Assembly (NCBI GenBank): GCA_005217565.1
Contig: SJCO01000006.1
Location: forward strand, 170,388 to 234,387
Direction of reading: 5' to 3'
DNA: 64,000 bases
From: Puteibacter caeruleilacunae
GTDB lineage: Bacteria > Bacteroidota > Bacteroidia > Bacteroidales > Prolixibacteraceae
The notes under the pieces are model-generated. The model worked only from the letters and a program-made list of their open reading frames with translations, was not told the origin of the DNA and searched no databases. Positions 7,338 through 16,785 of this stretch are shown in pieces; position 1 is the stretch's first letter, and each line of letters opens with the position of its first letter. A program made the translations under genes and the position numbers.

Positions 7338-10136
7338 ATGAAACAAATTGGAACCATTTTATTGACAATACTCCTGCCATTAATTGGGTTGTGTGCTGGG
7401 AATGAATTACAAACAGAAACGAATTATAAGAACAAACCGCTCTATGAATCTCAGGTGATTTTTGATGCGTTAAATGATGGGTTGGGCTATCACAATTACC
7501 GTATTCCATCATTACTGGTTACTTCTAAGGGAACAATCCTTGCTATAATGGAAGGGCGCGAAGATATGAACCATGATCATGCAAAGAATGATTTGGTTTT
7601 AAGGAGATCAGAGGATAATGGGAAAAACTGGAGTTCTCCTAGTGTCATTGCTGAATCTGGCGATAATGTGGTGATGAATCCTGTCATCGTTCAGGCTGAA
7701 GATGGAACCATTATTCTGACCTATATCTATTTCCCGGAGAAGCTACATAGTAGGGACCGGTCACATGGAGTGAAACAGGTTGAGACAGGACTTAAGGGAG
7801 ATAAGATAGAGCGTGTTTTTGTGATCAAAAGTAAGGATGAAGGAAAGACATGGTCGAAGCCTAAAGAGATTACAAAGGTTGCTAAAAGTAGTGCGAATAC
7901 CATTGTCAGCGTAAGTGGCCCAGGTGTAGGGATTACATTGCAAGAAGGTCCTTATAAAGGTCGCGTTATTATTCCAATGTCTGAAGCTTTTCTTGAGGAT
8001 GGTGTTAGAAAGGAATTCAATTTCGCACTTTATTCTGATAACAATGGGAAGAGTTGGAAGCATGGAGAGTATTGTCGGCCAACACCTGAAGGAGATCATG
8101 GGGGTAATGAGATTCAGATGGTAGAACTCAATGGCGGCAGAGTTTTGGCCTCAGTTCGTAGCAAAGGTTGCAGACTATTGTCGGAAAGTAATGATGGAGG
8201 AAACACCTGGAGTAATCTGCGTAAGCAAAAGGAGTTGGTCGATACAGGTTGTATGTCTCCAATGATAAGGTACAAAACTAATGAACCTTCGGCGCAGGAT
8301 GTATTAATTCACATTGGTGTTACGGGGCGTGTTGATGGAAGGAAGCGTGGCGATGCACTGATATCCTATAGCAAGGATGAAGGTAAAAGCTGGATAAATC
8401 AGCGAGAGCTTTACTCCAATGCGTTTGATTATTCATCTTTGGCTGTTTTAAAAGATGGAACCATTGGAATGTTAGCAGAATTTGATTTTAATGGGGATAG
8501 AGCAACAATTAAGTTTGTTCGATTCAATTGGGAGTGGGTGATGCAAACGAATGCTATCTCATTAAAGATGCAAGTTGTCAGGCCATCGGTTTACTTTAAA
8601 ACTCATCCTTCCCATGTTATTCCTGAGGATATGGTGATCCAACGTTTTAAAGTAGCATTGGAAGCAGAAGTGTTAGGTGAGAATAGTAATTACAGTTATC
8701 GTTTCGACTTAGTGGAGAAGCAGGGTGATGCTAAATTGTTAATCAATGATAATGACGGGAAATATTCAGCATCTAATAAAAATGAATTTTTGGCTGACTG
8801 GTATGGACCCAATGTGATTGAAATATCTGTAAAAGATAAAGCAGGAAATATAGTTGCTACTAGTAGAGACACCATCTTTGTGCATTTTGCCCATAGTAAA
8901 TTGGCAGGTGGAGATGTTAATAACCTGGACAAACGATTTAAGGGGAAAGAGTATGTTACAGGGAGGATCGAAAATGACAAACTGGTATATCCGGGGATGC
9001 GATTTCTCCCTGGAGATATAAGTCGAGGAGATGTTCGTTATGAGGGAACGCGTTTTGGTGCTTATGAGACAAAAGAACCAAGGGTGTTAGCCTTAAAAAA
9101 TGGTGTGTTAGTTGCATCTTATCATTTTCAGGTGAAAGGAAAGAATGATGCTCCTCCTGGATTGACGTTAGTTTTGACCAGAAGTCTGGATGGCGGTAAA
9201 ACATGGATTGATGATCAGATATTAATGCAGGATGTGAATGGTGTTGTTGCTTACACTTCAATGGTTGAATGGAATGATGAAATTCACTGTTATTTCTCTG
9301 GTGGACACCGTACACATCAACATGCAGATAAATATAAAGGGGTATATCGAACTATTAGTAAAGATCAAGGGAAAACATGGAGTAATCCTGAACCAATGGA
9401 TGAAATGACTAAGCTGGTATCTACAAAGCTTGATACGATCTCTCCCTGTCAGTCTCCGGTTACGAATGCACTTGTTATCCCCAATATGGATTGGAAAGGA
9501 AAAAAGGGAGATGCTTATCTCGTACCGTTTTATGTTGACCCAGTTAAGTTCTTAATTACGATGGATGGAGGAAAGAGCTGGGATTTATTTTACGATGTTA
9601 ACGAATATCCAGCGTATTTAGGAGAGCTAAATGAAATCTCCTGGGCATTGCTTGATGATCGAACCATCTATGTTGTTTCAAGGCGACAAAGTAAGACGGG
9701 CTATAAGAATGAAATGATCTTTGATCTATCAGGTAAACCAACATTTCTTGGACAAAGTAGAAGAAACCATAAAGCAAGAAGATGTCATCAGGGAGCTGTG
9801 AAAATTCCAGAAGGTTCATATGCTGGTCGCGTGGTGGTTGCAAGTAACTTTAGTGGTGACCGGGAAGAGGCAACAATTGCTTTTTCGGAGACGGGTAATG
9901 CAGAGAAATTTAATACCAAGTATTTGACAACTGATGCTGCCTGGGGATATTGTCATATCGATTGGAATCCAAAGTTGAAAGGATTGGTAGTTATTGGTGA
10001 GAGTGAACCATTTGATAATAATGAGGAGGTGGTAAATCTGGATGGAGGTCCTGATAGAAATGAACGTTTTAATATTGAATGCTTTGCTTTTAGTCCTGAA
10101 TTCTATGAGACATTAGTGGATGCAAATATTCATTAG
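7338..10136 (+). CDS. Large sialidase: GH33 domain plus second BNR-propeller domain
   Basis: A 932-residue exported protein with a signal peptide (residues 1-20). The first domain is a full GH33 sialidase: YRIP with R55, HDHA (D80), five Asp-boxes, the NEIQMVE glutamate segment and DYS with Y365. A beta-sandwich-like linker (about 395-530) leads to a second domain (about 545-932) with further Asp-boxes (SLDGGKTW, SKDQGKTW, TMDGGKSW). The second domain has no RIP motif; EPRVLALKNGVLVAS sits where the RIP blade would be. It may be a lectin-like or catalytic propeller of other specificity. Typical single-domain sialidases are 380-550 residues, so this is about double size. The start at 7338 is chosen for the signal peptide; an ATG at 7314 is also possible, and an earlier in-frame start at 7182 would overlap the promoter. 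Two sialidases follow the same strand pattern downstream. Confidence 0.9.
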   Translation: MKQIGTILLTILLPLIGLCAGNELQTETNYKNKPLYESQVIFDALNDGLGYHNYRIPSLLVTSKGTILAIMEGREDMNHDHAKNDLVLRRSEDNGKNWSSPSVIAESGDNVVMNPVIVQAEDGTIILTYIYFPEKLHSRDRSHGVKQVETGLKGDKIERVFVIKSKDEGKTWSKPKEITKVAKSSANTIVSVSGPGVGITLQEGPYKGRVIIPMSEAFLEDGVRKEFNFALYSDNNGKSWKHGEYCRPTPEGDHGGNEIQMVELNGGRVLASVRSKGCRLLSESNDGGNTWSNLRKQKELVDTGCMSPMIRYKTNEPSAQDVLIHIGVTGRVDGRKRGDALISYSKDEGKSWINQRELYSNAFDYSSLAVLKDGTIGMLAEFDFNGDRATIKFVRFNWEWVMQTNAISLKMQVVRPSVYFKTHPSHVIPEDMVIQRFKVALEAEVLGENSNYSYRFDLVEKQGDAKLLINDNDGKYSASNKNEFLADWYGPNVIEISVKDKAGNIVATSRDTIFVHFAHSKLAGGDVNNLDKRFKGKEYVTGRIENDKLVYPGMRFLPGDISRGDVRYEGTRFGAYETKEPRVLALKNGVLVASYHFQVKGKNDAPPGLTLVLTRSLDGGKTWIDDQILMQDVNGVVAYTSMVEWNDEIHCYFSGGHRTHQHADKYKGVYRTISKDQGKTWSNPEPMDEMTKLVSTKLDTISPCQSPVTNALVIPNMDWKGKKGDAYLVPFYVDPVKFLITMDGGKSWDLFYDVNEYPAYLGELNEISWALLDDRTIYVVSRRQSKTGYKNEMIFDLSGKPTFLGQSRRNHKARRCHQGAVKIPEGSYAGRVVVASNFSGDREEATIAFSETGNAEKFNTKYLTTDAAWGYCHIDWNPKLKGLVVIGESEPFDNNEEVVNLDGGPDRNERFNIECFAFSPEFYETLVDANIH

Positions 10137-10147
10137 ATGATAGATTT

Positions 10148-10172
10148 GTACCCCCTTTTTCATTGATACGTA
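10148..10172 (+). promoter_or_regulatory. GTACCCCC...TACGTA operator-like motif upstream of sialidase-esterase
   Basis: GTACCCCCTTTTT at 10148-10160 is followed by TACGTA at 10167-10172. The first base of the core to TACGTA is 19 bases, exactly as at 7276. It lies about 100 bp before the ATG at 10250 and just past the stop of the upstream sialidase, so this gene probably has its own regulated promoter. Confidence 0.55.
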
Positions 10173-10249
10173 GGATATGGAGCCATCATCATGAGGGTAT
10201 TTTTGTGAGGTAATTGATTGAGGTACTTTTAACCCGAAGATCTTATAAA

Positions 10250-12007
10250 ATGAGACTATTTATTCTATTGGTAGGATTGCTATTGGTTGGGGGTGTAAAT
10301 GGGCAAACCTTCAAACTAAATGATTTGTTTGTCGGAGGAACATACCAAACGCATACTTACAGGATTCCTGCCTTAGAGGTTACAACCAAAGGGACGGTAA
10401 TTGCAGTGTGTGATGCAAGAAGAGATAATGGAAAGGATTTGCCTGGCAATATCGACCTTGTTATGCGAAGAAGTTTTGATCATGGCAATAGTTGGGAACC
10501 TATGAGAGTAATCCTTGATTTAACGGAAAAACATGGCTGTGGTGATCCATCTTTAGTCGTGGATCGAATAACAGGACGAATCTTCTGCTTTTATGCTTAT
10601 GCTCCTCTTGGTATTAGTATCCGAAATGCTCAACCTGGAAACAATAGTGCTGATGATCCAACCACTCAGCATGTGCAGTATATCTTCTCTGATGATGATG
10701 GAACATCATGGTCTGAACCAATAGACTTGAATCCATGGTTAAAAGCGAAGGAATGGGAAGGACTTTTTGCTTCTTCAGGGCATGGAATTCAGACGAGAAG
10801 TGGAAGATTGCTTCAACCTTTGGTGATTAAATATGATCAAAAAGGGGATGGTACATTTCAGACTCATGCACGTAATGCTTATAGTGATGATCATGGAAAA
10901 ACCTGGAATGTTGGATCTCCAGTAGGTCTTCAGGTAGGGGAAACAAAGGTTGTTGAGCTGAGCGATGGTACAGTAATGCAGAATATGCGTAACCGAAAGA
11001 TACGCTATCGATCGGTTTCTTTGTCAGAAGATGGAGGTAATAGTTTTAATGCAATGACTCGAGATAGTACGCTCATCGGTCCAAGGTGTAATGCCAGTAT
11101 CACTCGATTTAAGTCTGTTTGGGAAGGAGATGCATACAATATGATGGTTTTTTCAAATCCTGCTAGTCAGCAAGGACGAATGAATATGACACTTCGCTTT
11201 AGCTTTGATGATGCGACCACCTGGCCATTGTCTTTGCCCATTTATGAAGGTCCATCAGCTTATTCATCGGTTATCAGACTGTATGATGGTGGATTGGGAT
11301 TGCTCTTTGAAAATGGAAAAGAATCACCATATGAGAAGATTTCATTTGTGAAAATTCCAAAGACTGAGCTTGATTCGATATTGCAGTCAGAGGCAATTTT
11401 AAAACGACCAGGTTTTACTCCATATTATTATCATCGATCACATCAGTTTGGATTACTTCCTGATACCGAAGATGAAGTAATATTTCTAGGAAATAGTATT
11501 TCTGATGGTGCAGAATGGCATGAGTATCTTCAGGATTCAAGGATGAAAAATCGAGGGATAAGTGGAGATGTTACTCGTGGCGTGTTAATGCGCTTAAATG
11601 ACATTACTCGCATAAAGCCCGCAAAGGTATTTTTGTTGATTGGGATAAATGATTTGGCAAGAGGAAAACATACCAAAGAGGTTATTAATAATCACCGTAA
11701 AATATATGAGCAAATAAAGGCAGAATCGCCAGATACTCAATTGTATGTGCAGAGTCTTTTGCCTGTTAATAACTTTTTCGGAAAGTTTTCAGGACATACC
11801 AGCAAAAGTGATTCTGTTGCTATTGTAAATAAAGCATTGAAGGTAATGGCCCGAGAGATGGGACATACTTTTGTTGATCTTGAGACTGCAATGAAAGATA
11901 ATGAAGGTAAGTTAAGAAAAGACTTAACCGAAGATGGTCTTCATTTGAATGGACGAGGATATCAGGTGTGGGTAAACCTGATTAAAAGATATTTTGATGA
12001 ACCTTAA
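10250..12007 (+). CDS. Sialidase (GH33) fused to SGNH/GDSL esterase, probable sialate O-acetylesterase
   Basis: A 585-residue exported fusion. After a signal peptide (1-18) comes a GH33 domain: YRIP with R38, KDLPG with D63 (likely acid/base), Asp-boxes SFDHGNSW, SDDDGTSW and SDDHGKTW, an ETKVVELSDG glutamate segment, RCNAS, and AYS tyrosine. From about residue 385 an SGNH hydrolase follows: FLGNSISDG with S416, a GINDLARG block, and DGLHLN with D562 and H565. This arrangement would remove O-acyl groups and cleave sialic acid in one protein, because many sialidases act poorly on O-acetylated substrate. The ATG at 10250 fits the signal peptide; the upstream TTG at 10214 does not. The esterase substrate is inferred from the fusion; other acyl groups such as lactyl are possible. 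Confidence 0.92.
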   Translation: MRLFILLVGLLLVGGVNGQTFKLNDLFVGGTYQTHTYRIPALEVTTKGTVIAVCDARRDNGKDLPGNIDLVMRRSFDHGNSWEPMRVILDLTEKHGCGDPSLVVDRITGRIFCFYAYAPLGISIRNAQPGNNSADDPTTQHVQYIFSDDDGTSWSEPIDLNPWLKAKEWEGLFASSGHGIQTRSGRLLQPLVIKYDQKGDGTFQTHARNAYSDDHGKTWNVGSPVGLQVGETKVVELSDGTVMQNMRNRKIRYRSVSLSEDGGNSFNAMTRDSTLIGPRCNASITRFKSVWEGDAYNMMVFSNPASQQGRMNMTLRFSFDDATTWPLSLPIYEGPSAYSSVIRLYDGGLGLLFENGKESPYEKISFVKIPKTELDSILQSEAILKRPGFTPYYYHRSHQFGLLPDTEDEVIFLGNSISDGAEWHEYLQDSRMKNRGISGDVTRGVLMRLNDITRIKPAKVFLLIGINDLARGKHTKEVINNHRKIYEQIKAESPDTQLYVQSLLPVNNFFGKFSGHTSKSDSVAIVNKALKVMAREMGHTFVDLETAMKDNEGKLRKDLTEDGLHLNGRGYQVWVNLIKRYFDEP

Positions 12008-12050
12008 TGTGTAAGGTTACAATTATGGTGGGATAGTAGTCATGGAGTGT

Positions 12051-12073
12051 TTAACCATCATGAGGATGGTTAA
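12051..12073. terminator. Hairpin between two sialidase-region operons
   Basis: TTAACCATC and GATGGTTAA form a perfect 9-bp stem with a five-base loop, 44 bases after the sialidase-esterase stop. No T-run follows. It may be a terminator or a palindromic operator of the next operon. Confidence 0.4.
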
Positions 12074-12114
12074 GCGCAACATGACGCTTGTTTATATATT
12101 ACAATGACTGTCCT

Positions 12115-12150
12115 GTTCCCCCTTTTTGAAGTATTTTTCCTCCCCTTAAT
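12115..12150 (+). promoter_or_regulatory. Paired C-rich operator-like motif upstream of the GH20 operon
   Basis: GTTCCCCCTTTTT (12115) matches the motif at 10148 with one base changed. A second C-rich copy, TTTTCCTCCCCTTAAT, starts about 20 bases later. The pair lies about 60-90 bp before the GH20 start at 12208. A two-turn spacing of direct copies would suit an AraC-type dimer (inference). Confidence 0.45.
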
Positions 12151-12207
12151 ATCGTTATATAAACGATTTTTACTGCGAAAAAATTAAAAAGCAATAAATT
12201 AGAACCT

Positions 12208-14232
12208 ATGAAAATCACCTTGTTACTAATATTAATGTCTTCGATACTGCTTTCATGCTCCTCTGAAAGAGAGTATCCACAACCGAATTTGATTCCTCAG
12301 CCTCAAATAATGAGCCTGGAAAAAGAATTTGTCAAGTTTGAAGAGCTAGAGATTATTCTAAAAGATAACCTTACACAAGAGGCCCAAAAACTTAGAGAAT
12401 ACTTTCCTGTTTTGGAAGAAGGAGAAGATGTCCAATTGTGTCGTGTTTTCTTTGAAAAAGATACAGTGAAGAATCCATATGGTTTCGAAGGTGCTTATTC
12501 TCTAAGTATTGGATCAGATATCTTGGTGAAAGCAAATGATGATGCAGGGATTTTTTATGGAATTCAAACATTGCGTCAGTTAATGGCGGTAAGAGATGGT
12601 AGCTACATCTTACCAAAAGGAAAGATTGAAGACTGGCCTGCCTTTAAAGTGCGTGGATTTATGCATGATGTTGGACGTAATTATATGTCGGTTGATCTTT
12701 TAAAGCAACAACTGGAGATTATGGCCAACTATAAGTACAATGTGTTCCACTTTCACGTAACCGAAAATCCAGGATGGCGTTTAGAGAGTAAGATATACCC
12801 GCAACTTCAGGATGGCGCAACATTTAGTCGTAAACCTGGTCAGTTTTATACCCAGAAAGAGTTCAAGGAGTTGGTGCGTTTTTGTAGTGATCGCCATATA
12901 ACCTTGATCCCTGAGTTTGATATTCCGGGGCACTCTCATGCATTTCGTAAAGCTTTCAACCTAACGTCGATGAATACACCTAAAGTGCAAGAGATATTGA
13001 TCAATTTAATCGATGAACTTTGTAGCCTTGCTCCTGCTGTGGTAATGCCTTATATCCATTTGGGAACTGATGAAGTGCGACATCAGGAGGAGAGGGTTGG
13101 TAAAGGTTTTTTAGATCCTGTTGCTGAGGCAGTTTATAAAAATGGCCGTGAAGTAATCGGCTGGCGTCCTGGGATGGATGAAGTTGGAGGTGAGCGTTCC
13201 ATAAAACAATTGTGGACTGGTGCAGTAGAGCCACTTACAGGTCATCGTTTTATCGATTCTCGTGCGAACTATATCAATCATATCGATCCTTTGGCATCTC
13301 TTTATCGATTCATGTATCAACAACCTTGTGGACAGCCTCATGGTGATGATCTCGCTTTAGGAGGTGTACTTTGCTTATGGCATGATAATAATATTGTTGA
13401 TGAGATGAACTTCTTTCGTCAGAATCCTACATATCCATCATTGGTGATGTATAGTGATGCGATTTGGCGAGGGAAAAAAGATTATAATGGGAGAAAATAC
13501 TGGGCACAGATGCCTGCACATGATACTCCTGATTATATGGAAGGAGCAAGCTTCGAAGATAAAGTTATAGCACATCGAAATAAGTACTTTAAAGGTATCC
13601 CTTTTCCGTATGTAAAACATGCACATATCCCATGGAAGATTATTGGTCCGTTTGATCATCAGGGAGACATGAAAAAGCGTTTTCCCGTAGAGATCGAGAT
13701 GAAGGATACGTATGATATTGATGGAAAATCTTATTCGTGGAGCGATTCAACGCTTTATGGTGGAACAGTTCATCTGAAGCATTTTTTCGGATTTCCATCG
13801 CCTGTAAAAGAAAAGAACGGTACTGTATATGCCACAACCAACATCTATTCTCCCAAGGAGCAGACTGTTGGTTTTTGGATAGGATTCCATGGTTGGTCAA
13901 GAGCAGGTGGTCGCAGAGGTGGTCCCACTCCGCAAATTGGACAATGGCATACAACAAATCCGCAAATTTGGATGAATGACAAGGAGATTGCTCCTCCTAA
14001 TTGGCAACAGCCAGGATTAGGGGCAAAGGTTACTGAAATTCCCTGGGTTGATGAAGATTACTTTTATCGCAAACCAACACCGGTGCTCTTAAAGAAGGGA
14101 TGGAATAAGGTGCTTTTAAAAGTTCCTCATGGTGGGACTTCCTGGAAGTGGATGTTCACTTGTGTGCCAGTTGAGGTAATTGGTGATGATGTGCGAGAAG
14201 TTGAAGGACTTGAATTTTCAGCAGAATTGTAG
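12208..14232 (+). CDS. Beta-N-acetylhexosaminidase (GH20), lipoprotein
   Basis: A 674-residue protein with a lipoprotein signal (LLSC, C17), so it is membrane anchored. An N-terminal GH20b-like domain (about 25-145, with IFYGIQTLRQL) leads into the catalytic barrel: FKVRGFMHDVGRNY, FHFHVTENPGWRLES, LIPEFDIPGHSHA and the catalytic pair in HLGTDEV (D288, E289). The last 190 residues form an extra domain that I do not recognise. It would remove terminal GlcNAc or GalNAc exposed once sialic acid is cleaved. It starts the operon that runs through three more glycan enzymes and the NanQ-like gene to a terminator at 20081. The GTDEV pair is standard; the stretch after it (VRHQEERVGKGF) is shorter than in common chitobiases, and the substrate may be unusual. 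Confidence 0.88.
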   Translation: MKITLLLILMSSILLSCSSEREYPQPNLIPQPQIMSLEKEFVKFEELEIILKDNLTQEAQKLREYFPVLEEGEDVQLCRVFFEKDTVKNPYGFEGAYSLSIGSDILVKANDDAGIFYGIQTLRQLMAVRDGSYILPKGKIEDWPAFKVRGFMHDVGRNYMSVDLLKQQLEIMANYKYNVFHFHVTENPGWRLESKIYPQLQDGATFSRKPGQFYTQKEFKELVRFCSDRHITLIPEFDIPGHSHAFRKAFNLTSMNTPKVQEILINLIDELCSLAPAVVMPYIHLGTDEVRHQEERVGKGFLDPVAEAVYKNGREVIGWRPGMDEVGGERSIKQLWTGAVEPLTGHRFIDSRANYINHIDPLASLYRFMYQQPCGQPHGDDLALGGVLCLWHDNNIVDEMNFFRQNPTYPSLVMYSDAIWRGKKDYNGRKYWAQMPAHDTPDYMEGASFEDKVIAHRNKYFKGIPFPYVKHAHIPWKIIGPFDHQGDMKKRFPVEIEMKDTYDIDGKSYSWSDSTLYGGTVHLKHFFGFPSPVKEKNGTVYATTNIYSPKEQTVGFWIGFHGWSRAGGRRGGPTPQIGQWHTTNPQIWMNDKEIAPPNWQQPGLGAKVTEIPWVDEDYFYRKPTPVLLKKGWNKVLLKVPHGGTSWKWMFTCVPVEVIGDDVREVEGLEFSAEL

Positions 14233-14268
14233 CGTTAGTCTGATGTAACCATTTTAGGACTCAATAAG

Positions 14269-16737
14269 ATGATAAGGGTAATATTTTGCTTGCTTTTTGT
14301 GGGCTTGATTCATCTCAATGTAAAAGCCCAATCGGGGAATGCTTTGGTGCTGACTGGAACGACTGATTATATGGAAGTCAGTGATAGTGACCTGTTGGAT
14401 ATTGGTGTTGGAGAATCACGGACAATTACCCTGTGGGTGAAGTCCTCATCTTCTTCAAGTACTTATCCTCGTATTCTGGCCAAGCGTGTGAATTCGGGTG
14501 TTGGTTATGAGTTTATTGGACATCATACCAATGGTACATTCGGAATTAATTTGGAAACTTCAAGCGGTCAGGGGGTAGGGCCAAGTTGGGGAACATCACA
14601 AATTCTTGATGGAGAATGGCATCATCTTGCAGCGGTAGTAGATGTCGAAACTCATACTTCGTATATCTATGTTGATGGTAATCTTGAGCAAACAAAGACA
14701 CATGAAAAGATAGGTGCAGAGGCTATTGCCAATAACACTAATTTACGTGTAGGATTAGGTAACAGCGGTGGAAATCCATTTGTGGGGATGGTTGATGATT
14801 TGCGTTTTTGGAATGGAGCGATGACCATTGACGAGATTAAGGCAGATATGACATTAACGATTGATGGTAATGAGGATAATTTAAAAGTAGCATGGGACTT
14901 TGAGCAGACTGACGGAACTGTTGTACCAACTATGAATGGTAATTTAGATGGAAGTCTGCAGAACGGTGCAATGGTTTTTAATCCACAAACGGATATGGTT
15001 GTGAAGGAGGTGAAAATCGTTCAAAATGATAATAATCCTATTGGCCGGGGAACACGTAACGTAAGCATTGGTTCTATTGAAATTAGTACAATGGGGATGA
15101 ATAATCCATTATCCTTGAAACAAATTAACTTGAACCTTGATGGGACGACCAATATGGATAATGTTGAGGCGATTCATGTTTACCGAGCCAATGATGAGGT
15201 TTTTGATAGTGCTGAGCTTTTTGCAGAGGTGACAAATGTTTCTGTAGAAATGGATCTTGTGGGTGATATGGAATTATTATCTGGTGTAAACCAGTTTTAT
15301 GTGACTTTTGATGTAAAGGAAGATGCCAGTACTATTGATAATTATCTTGATTTCGGTTGTACATCTGTTCTAATCGGGGAAGAAGACTATGAGGTTGCAG
15401 AGGTTAACCCCTTTGGTTCACATGCATTGATTGAAGAGCACAAGCCTATTTTTATTAGCGGGACAGACGAAACGCATACTTTTAGAATACCAGCATTAGT
15501 AACAGCTCCTAATGGCGATTTGATTTGTGCCATAGATGCAAGACGACGAAATAGTGCAGATTTAAAGTGGGCCAGGGATATTGATATTGCCGTGAAGCGA
15601 AGTTCTGATAATGGCAAGACATGGTCTGATATGGAAATCTGTATGAATTTACCAGACGGAGAACCTGTGTCGGATCCTTCAATGATTGTTGATAATGTTA
15701 CTGATGAAATCTTCCTCTTTTATAATTACATGCATCGTGATACTGCCGATGGAAAGTATTATTTCCTGATGCAGAAGAGTGTGGATAACGGTAAATCATG
15801 GTCCCCGTTTAAAGACATTACCAGTCAGGTGACGAACCCTGAATGGGGTAATGATTTTAAATTTATCACTTCTGGTAGGGGTACTCAAACCAGGGACGGT
15901 AAATTATTACACTGTATGGTTAATCTGAACAAAGGACTGCATGTGTTTGGTAGTGACGACCATGGAAAATCGTGGTATTTCATTGATCAACCTGTAAAAC
16001 CAGCAAATGAATCGAAGATTGTAGAATTGGCCAATGGTACGTGGATGATTAATAGTCGTGTTCAGGGTGAAGGGAAAAGATATGTCCATACTTCGAAAGA
16101 TGCAGGTCGTACTTGGACTAGCAAGCCTGATGAAGCATTGATTGATCCTGCATGTAACGCAAGTATCATTCGTTATACCTCAATAGAAGACGGTTATAAG
16201 AAGAACCGTTTATTGTTTTCAAATGCTAAATCTGTTCGAGGACGTAAAAATATGACTGTGAGGGTGAGCTATGATGAGGGGAAAACCTGGACTGAAGGTA
16301 AAACTATATTTTCTGGAGGCGCTGCGTATTCTGATTTAACAGTAATGGATGATGGAACTATCGGACTGGTTTATGAACAAAGCTTACCATCTCGAGGGTA
16401 TGCGAAGATTCAGTTTGCCAGATTTTCTCTTGAATGGTTAATTGATGGTGCAGATCATCTGGAAAAGAGTCATGTTGGTACTCCGGAATTAATTCATCAA
16501 AAAGAGGCTGTCATTTACCCTAATCCATCCAATGGTATTTTTAATGTTGCACTAAGCAACTTAATCAATGCGCAAACAGTAAAAATAATTGATATCTCAG
16601 GGAGGATAATTTATTCCCGTGAGTTAAGTGGAGAAGAGGATATACAGATTGACCTCACGAATAAGCCCTCTGGTATTTATCTGGTGAAAATAACTGCTCC
16701 GTTGGGAGGCGGTATCTATAAAGTGATTAAGAATTAG
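14269..16737 (+). CDS. Secreted multidomain sialidase (LamG + BNR-associated domain + GH33 + T9SS tail)
   Basis: An 822-residue protein with a signal peptide (1-20). A LamG/concanavalin-like domain (about 22-215, with EWHHLAAVVD and DDLRFWNGAM) is followed by a sialidase N-terminal-type beta domain (about 245-375), a GH33 domain (about 385-725: FRIP with R406, SADLKW, Asp-boxes SSDNGKTW, SVDNGKSW and SKDAGRTW, ESKIVELANG, CNASIIRY, AYS), and a type IX secretion sorting domain (about 735-822: YPNPSNGIF, IIDISGRI, SGIYLVKI). It is therefore expected to cross the outer membrane and be attached to the surface. The LamG domain may bind host glycans. The GH33 part is closely similar to the next gene, which indicates tandem duplication. 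Confidence 0.93.
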   Translation: MIRVIFCLLFVGLIHLNVKAQSGNALVLTGTTDYMEVSDSDLLDIGVGESRTITLWVKSSSSSSTYPRILAKRVNSGVGYEFIGHHTNGTFGINLETSSGQGVGPSWGTSQILDGEWHHLAAVVDVETHTSYIYVDGNLEQTKTHEKIGAEAIANNTNLRVGLGNSGGNPFVGMVDDLRFWNGAMTIDEIKADMTLTIDGNEDNLKVAWDFEQTDGTVVPTMNGNLDGSLQNGAMVFNPQTDMVVKEVKIVQNDNNPIGRGTRNVSIGSIEISTMGMNNPLSLKQINLNLDGTTNMDNVEAIHVYRANDEVFDSAELFAEVTNVSVEMDLVGDMELLSGVNQFYVTFDVKEDASTIDNYLDFGCTSVLIGEEDYEVAEVNPFGSHALIEEHKPIFISGTDETHTFRIPALVTAPNGDLICAIDARRRNSADLKWARDIDIAVKRSSDNGKTWSDMEICMNLPDGEPVSDPSMIVDNVTDEIFLFYNYMHRDTADGKYYFLMQKSVDNGKSWSPFKDITSQVTNPEWGNDFKFITSGRGTQTRDGKLLHCMVNLNKGLHVFGSDDHGKSWYFIDQPVKPANESKIVELANGTWMINSRVQGEGKRYVHTSKDAGRTWTSKPDEALIDPACNASIIRYTSIEDGYKKNRLLFSNAKSVRGRKNMTVRVSYDEGKTWTEGKTIFSGGAAYSDLTVMDDGTIGLVYEQSLPSRGYAKIQFARFSLEWLIDGADHLEKSHVGTPELIHQKEAVIYPNPSNGIFNVALSNLINAQTVKIIDISGRIIYSRELSGEEDIQIDLTNKPSGIYLVKITAPLGGGIYKVIKN

Positions 16738-16785
16738 CAAATTCTGGATAGTTGTAAGATCTAAAAACAAAAAAATATTAAAAGG

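Noticed and set aside
13640-13957. Antisense frame of 105 codons within the GH20 gene
   Set aside because: It is a shadow of the GH20 coding sequence with no start signal or family match.
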